The position numbers and the translations under genes are program-made. The notes beneath the pieces are model-generated. The model was not told where the DNA came from. It searched no databases and saw nothing but the letters and a program-made list of their open reading frames with translations. DNA of 7,350 nt from positions 1-7,350 of the forward strand of contig JAGLDI010000101.1 in NCBI GenBank assembly GCA_023145655.1, written 5' to 3'. This DNA comes from Desulfuromusa sp. (lineage in GTDB: Bacteria > Desulfobacterota > Desulfuromonadia > Desulfuromonadales > Geopsychrobacteraceae). Of the stretch, positions 6,959 through 7,350 are shown in pieces; the first letter of the stretch is position 1; every line of letters begins with the position of its first letter.

Positions 6959-7126
6959 TCAGTAAGATTCAGCTTCATCAAGCAGCATGACCGGAATATC
7001 ATCACGAACCGGATAACGTAACCGGCAGACTGGACAGAGGATAAAATTCCCACTTTCATCTAATTCAACCACCTGCTTACACTTGGGACAAGCAAGAATT
7101 TTCAACAACTCGGTAGATACAGACAT
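6959..7126 (-). CDS. ycaR: UPF0434/YcaR (Trm112-like) small zinc-ribbon protein
   Basis: Small protein of 55 residues in the Trm112p-like family. LLKILACPKCK carries Cys13 and Cys16, and LCPVC carries Cys31 and Cys34, a four-cysteine zinc ribbon. RYPVRDDIPVML (38-49) is the family-typical C-terminal stretch. In eukaryotes and archaea Trm112 activates methyltransferases; bacterial YcaR's role is not well defined. In E. coli ycaR also directly follows lpxK (msbA-lpxK-ycaR-kdsB), so the adjacency here is conserved. ATG 7126 is chosen because GGAG lies nine bases upstream, inside the end of lpxK. ATG 7141 would add five residues and overlap lpxK, with a poorer ribosome site. Only two bases separate it from the lpxK stop. 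Confidence 0.92.
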   Translation of the reverse strand: MSVSTELLKILACPKCKQVVELDESGNFILCPVCRLRYPVRDDIPVMLLDEAESY

Positions 7127-7128
7127 TG

Positions 7129-7350
7129 TTATTGACTCCATAGACAGCGGCTCAAACGATCAAAAAAATCTTCTGAACGGTTGATTTTAATCTCCAGCGC
7201 AATTTGGTAACATGGCAATTCAAACATATCAGGCGACAGTTTAACAGCATCTTTTTCTGTTGTTATCAGGGCATCCACACCTGCCGCAGCATGATTTAAT
7301 TTATTCAATACCTGATCCTGGTAGGTGACATGATCAGCCAATGGCAACTG
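7129..7350 (-). CDS. lpxK: Tetraacyldisaccharide 4'-kinase LpxK, C-terminal 73 residues (5' part outside window)
   Basis: Only the end of the gene is present. LpxK is an inner-membrane-associated kinase that transfers phosphate from ATP to the 4' position of the lipid A disaccharide precursor, making lipid IVA. The visible part has the family-typical ADHVTYQDQVL, corresponding to the DHHxY region, then GVDALITTEKDAVKLSP, whose TTEKDAVKL is a strong LpxK signature, and a short C-terminal domain. It is open to the window edge. TTG at 7347 is an internal Leu codon, not a start. The TAA stop at 7129-7131 is followed two bases later by the YcaR-like ATG, whose ribosome site lies inside this gene, so the two are co-transcribed and probably coupled. 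Confidence 0.93.
   Translation of the reverse strand, partial: QLPLADHVTYQDQVLNKLNHAAAGVDALITTEKDAVKLSPDMFELPCYQIALEIKINRSEDFFDRLSRCLWSQ
7136..7139 (-). promoter_or_regulatory. Ribosome binding site deciding the ycaR start
   Basis: GGAG on the minus strand, nine bases before ATG 7126 and inside the last codons of lpxK. It favours the 55-residue form over the 60-residue form starting at 7141. Confidence 0.6.

Noticed and set aside
7345..7347. TTG as a start codon for a 72-residue protein
   Set aside because: The frame continues to the window edge, and the protein is the C-terminal end of LpxK.
1..7350. tRNA, rRNA, CRISPR arrays, insertion sequences or phage genes
   Set aside because: No cloverleaf-like segments, regularly spaced repeats, transposase-like proteins or terminal inverted repeats were seen.

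Overview
The window looks like a lipopolysaccharide (LPS) core/outer-carbohydrate assembly locus of a Gram-negative bacterium. All nine genes lie on the minus strand, so transcription runs from high to low coordinates. The lipid A kinase LpxK and a UPF0434/YcaR zinc-ribbon protein open the window, followed by glycosyltransferases and a sugar-kinase-like protein. Moderate GC, ATGA-type stop/start overlaps and this mix of families (ELM1-like, YrbL-like, CgeB-like, GT4) suggest a deltaproteobacterium of the Desulfuromonas/Pelobacter type. That placement is an impression from protein flavour, not a computed result.

Layout in transcription order: 3' end of lpxK (7350-7129); YcaR/Trm112-like protein (7126-6959); ELM1-family protein (6949-6020); GT4 glycosyltransferase (6019-4889); a 103-base gap; CgeB-like glycosyltransferase (4785-3745); YrbL-family kinase-fold protein (3748-3017); two tandem GT4 paralogues (3020-1980 and 1976-921); a 261-base non-coding gap with hairpins; and a UDP-glucuronate 4-epimerase-type SDR gene (659-1), cut by the window edge. 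Most junctions are overlaps or gaps of 0 to 9 bases, which argues for translational coupling in one operon. The two real gaps are 4786-4888 and 660-920. The second holds a hairpin followed by a T-run that would end the operon on the minus strand.

Working together: LpxK phosphorylates the 4' position of tetraacyldisaccharide-1-phosphate to give lipid IVA. The four GT-B glycosyltransferases (plus perhaps the ELM1 protein, itself a predicted GT-B-like fold) would add core sugars at the cytoplasmic face. The YrbL-family protein is a plausible sugar kinase decorating the core, and the epimerase would supply UDP-galacturonate or a related nucleotide sugar. Acceptors and donors cannot be read from sequence.

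The most interesting points are the YrbL-family protein, a family known mainly as a PhoP-regulated orphan, placed in the middle of an LPS glycosyltransferase operon; the ELM1-family gene beside lpxK-ycaR; the tandem GT4 pair sharing unusual motifs; and a short copy of the yrbL-like 5' end in the 660-920 gap.
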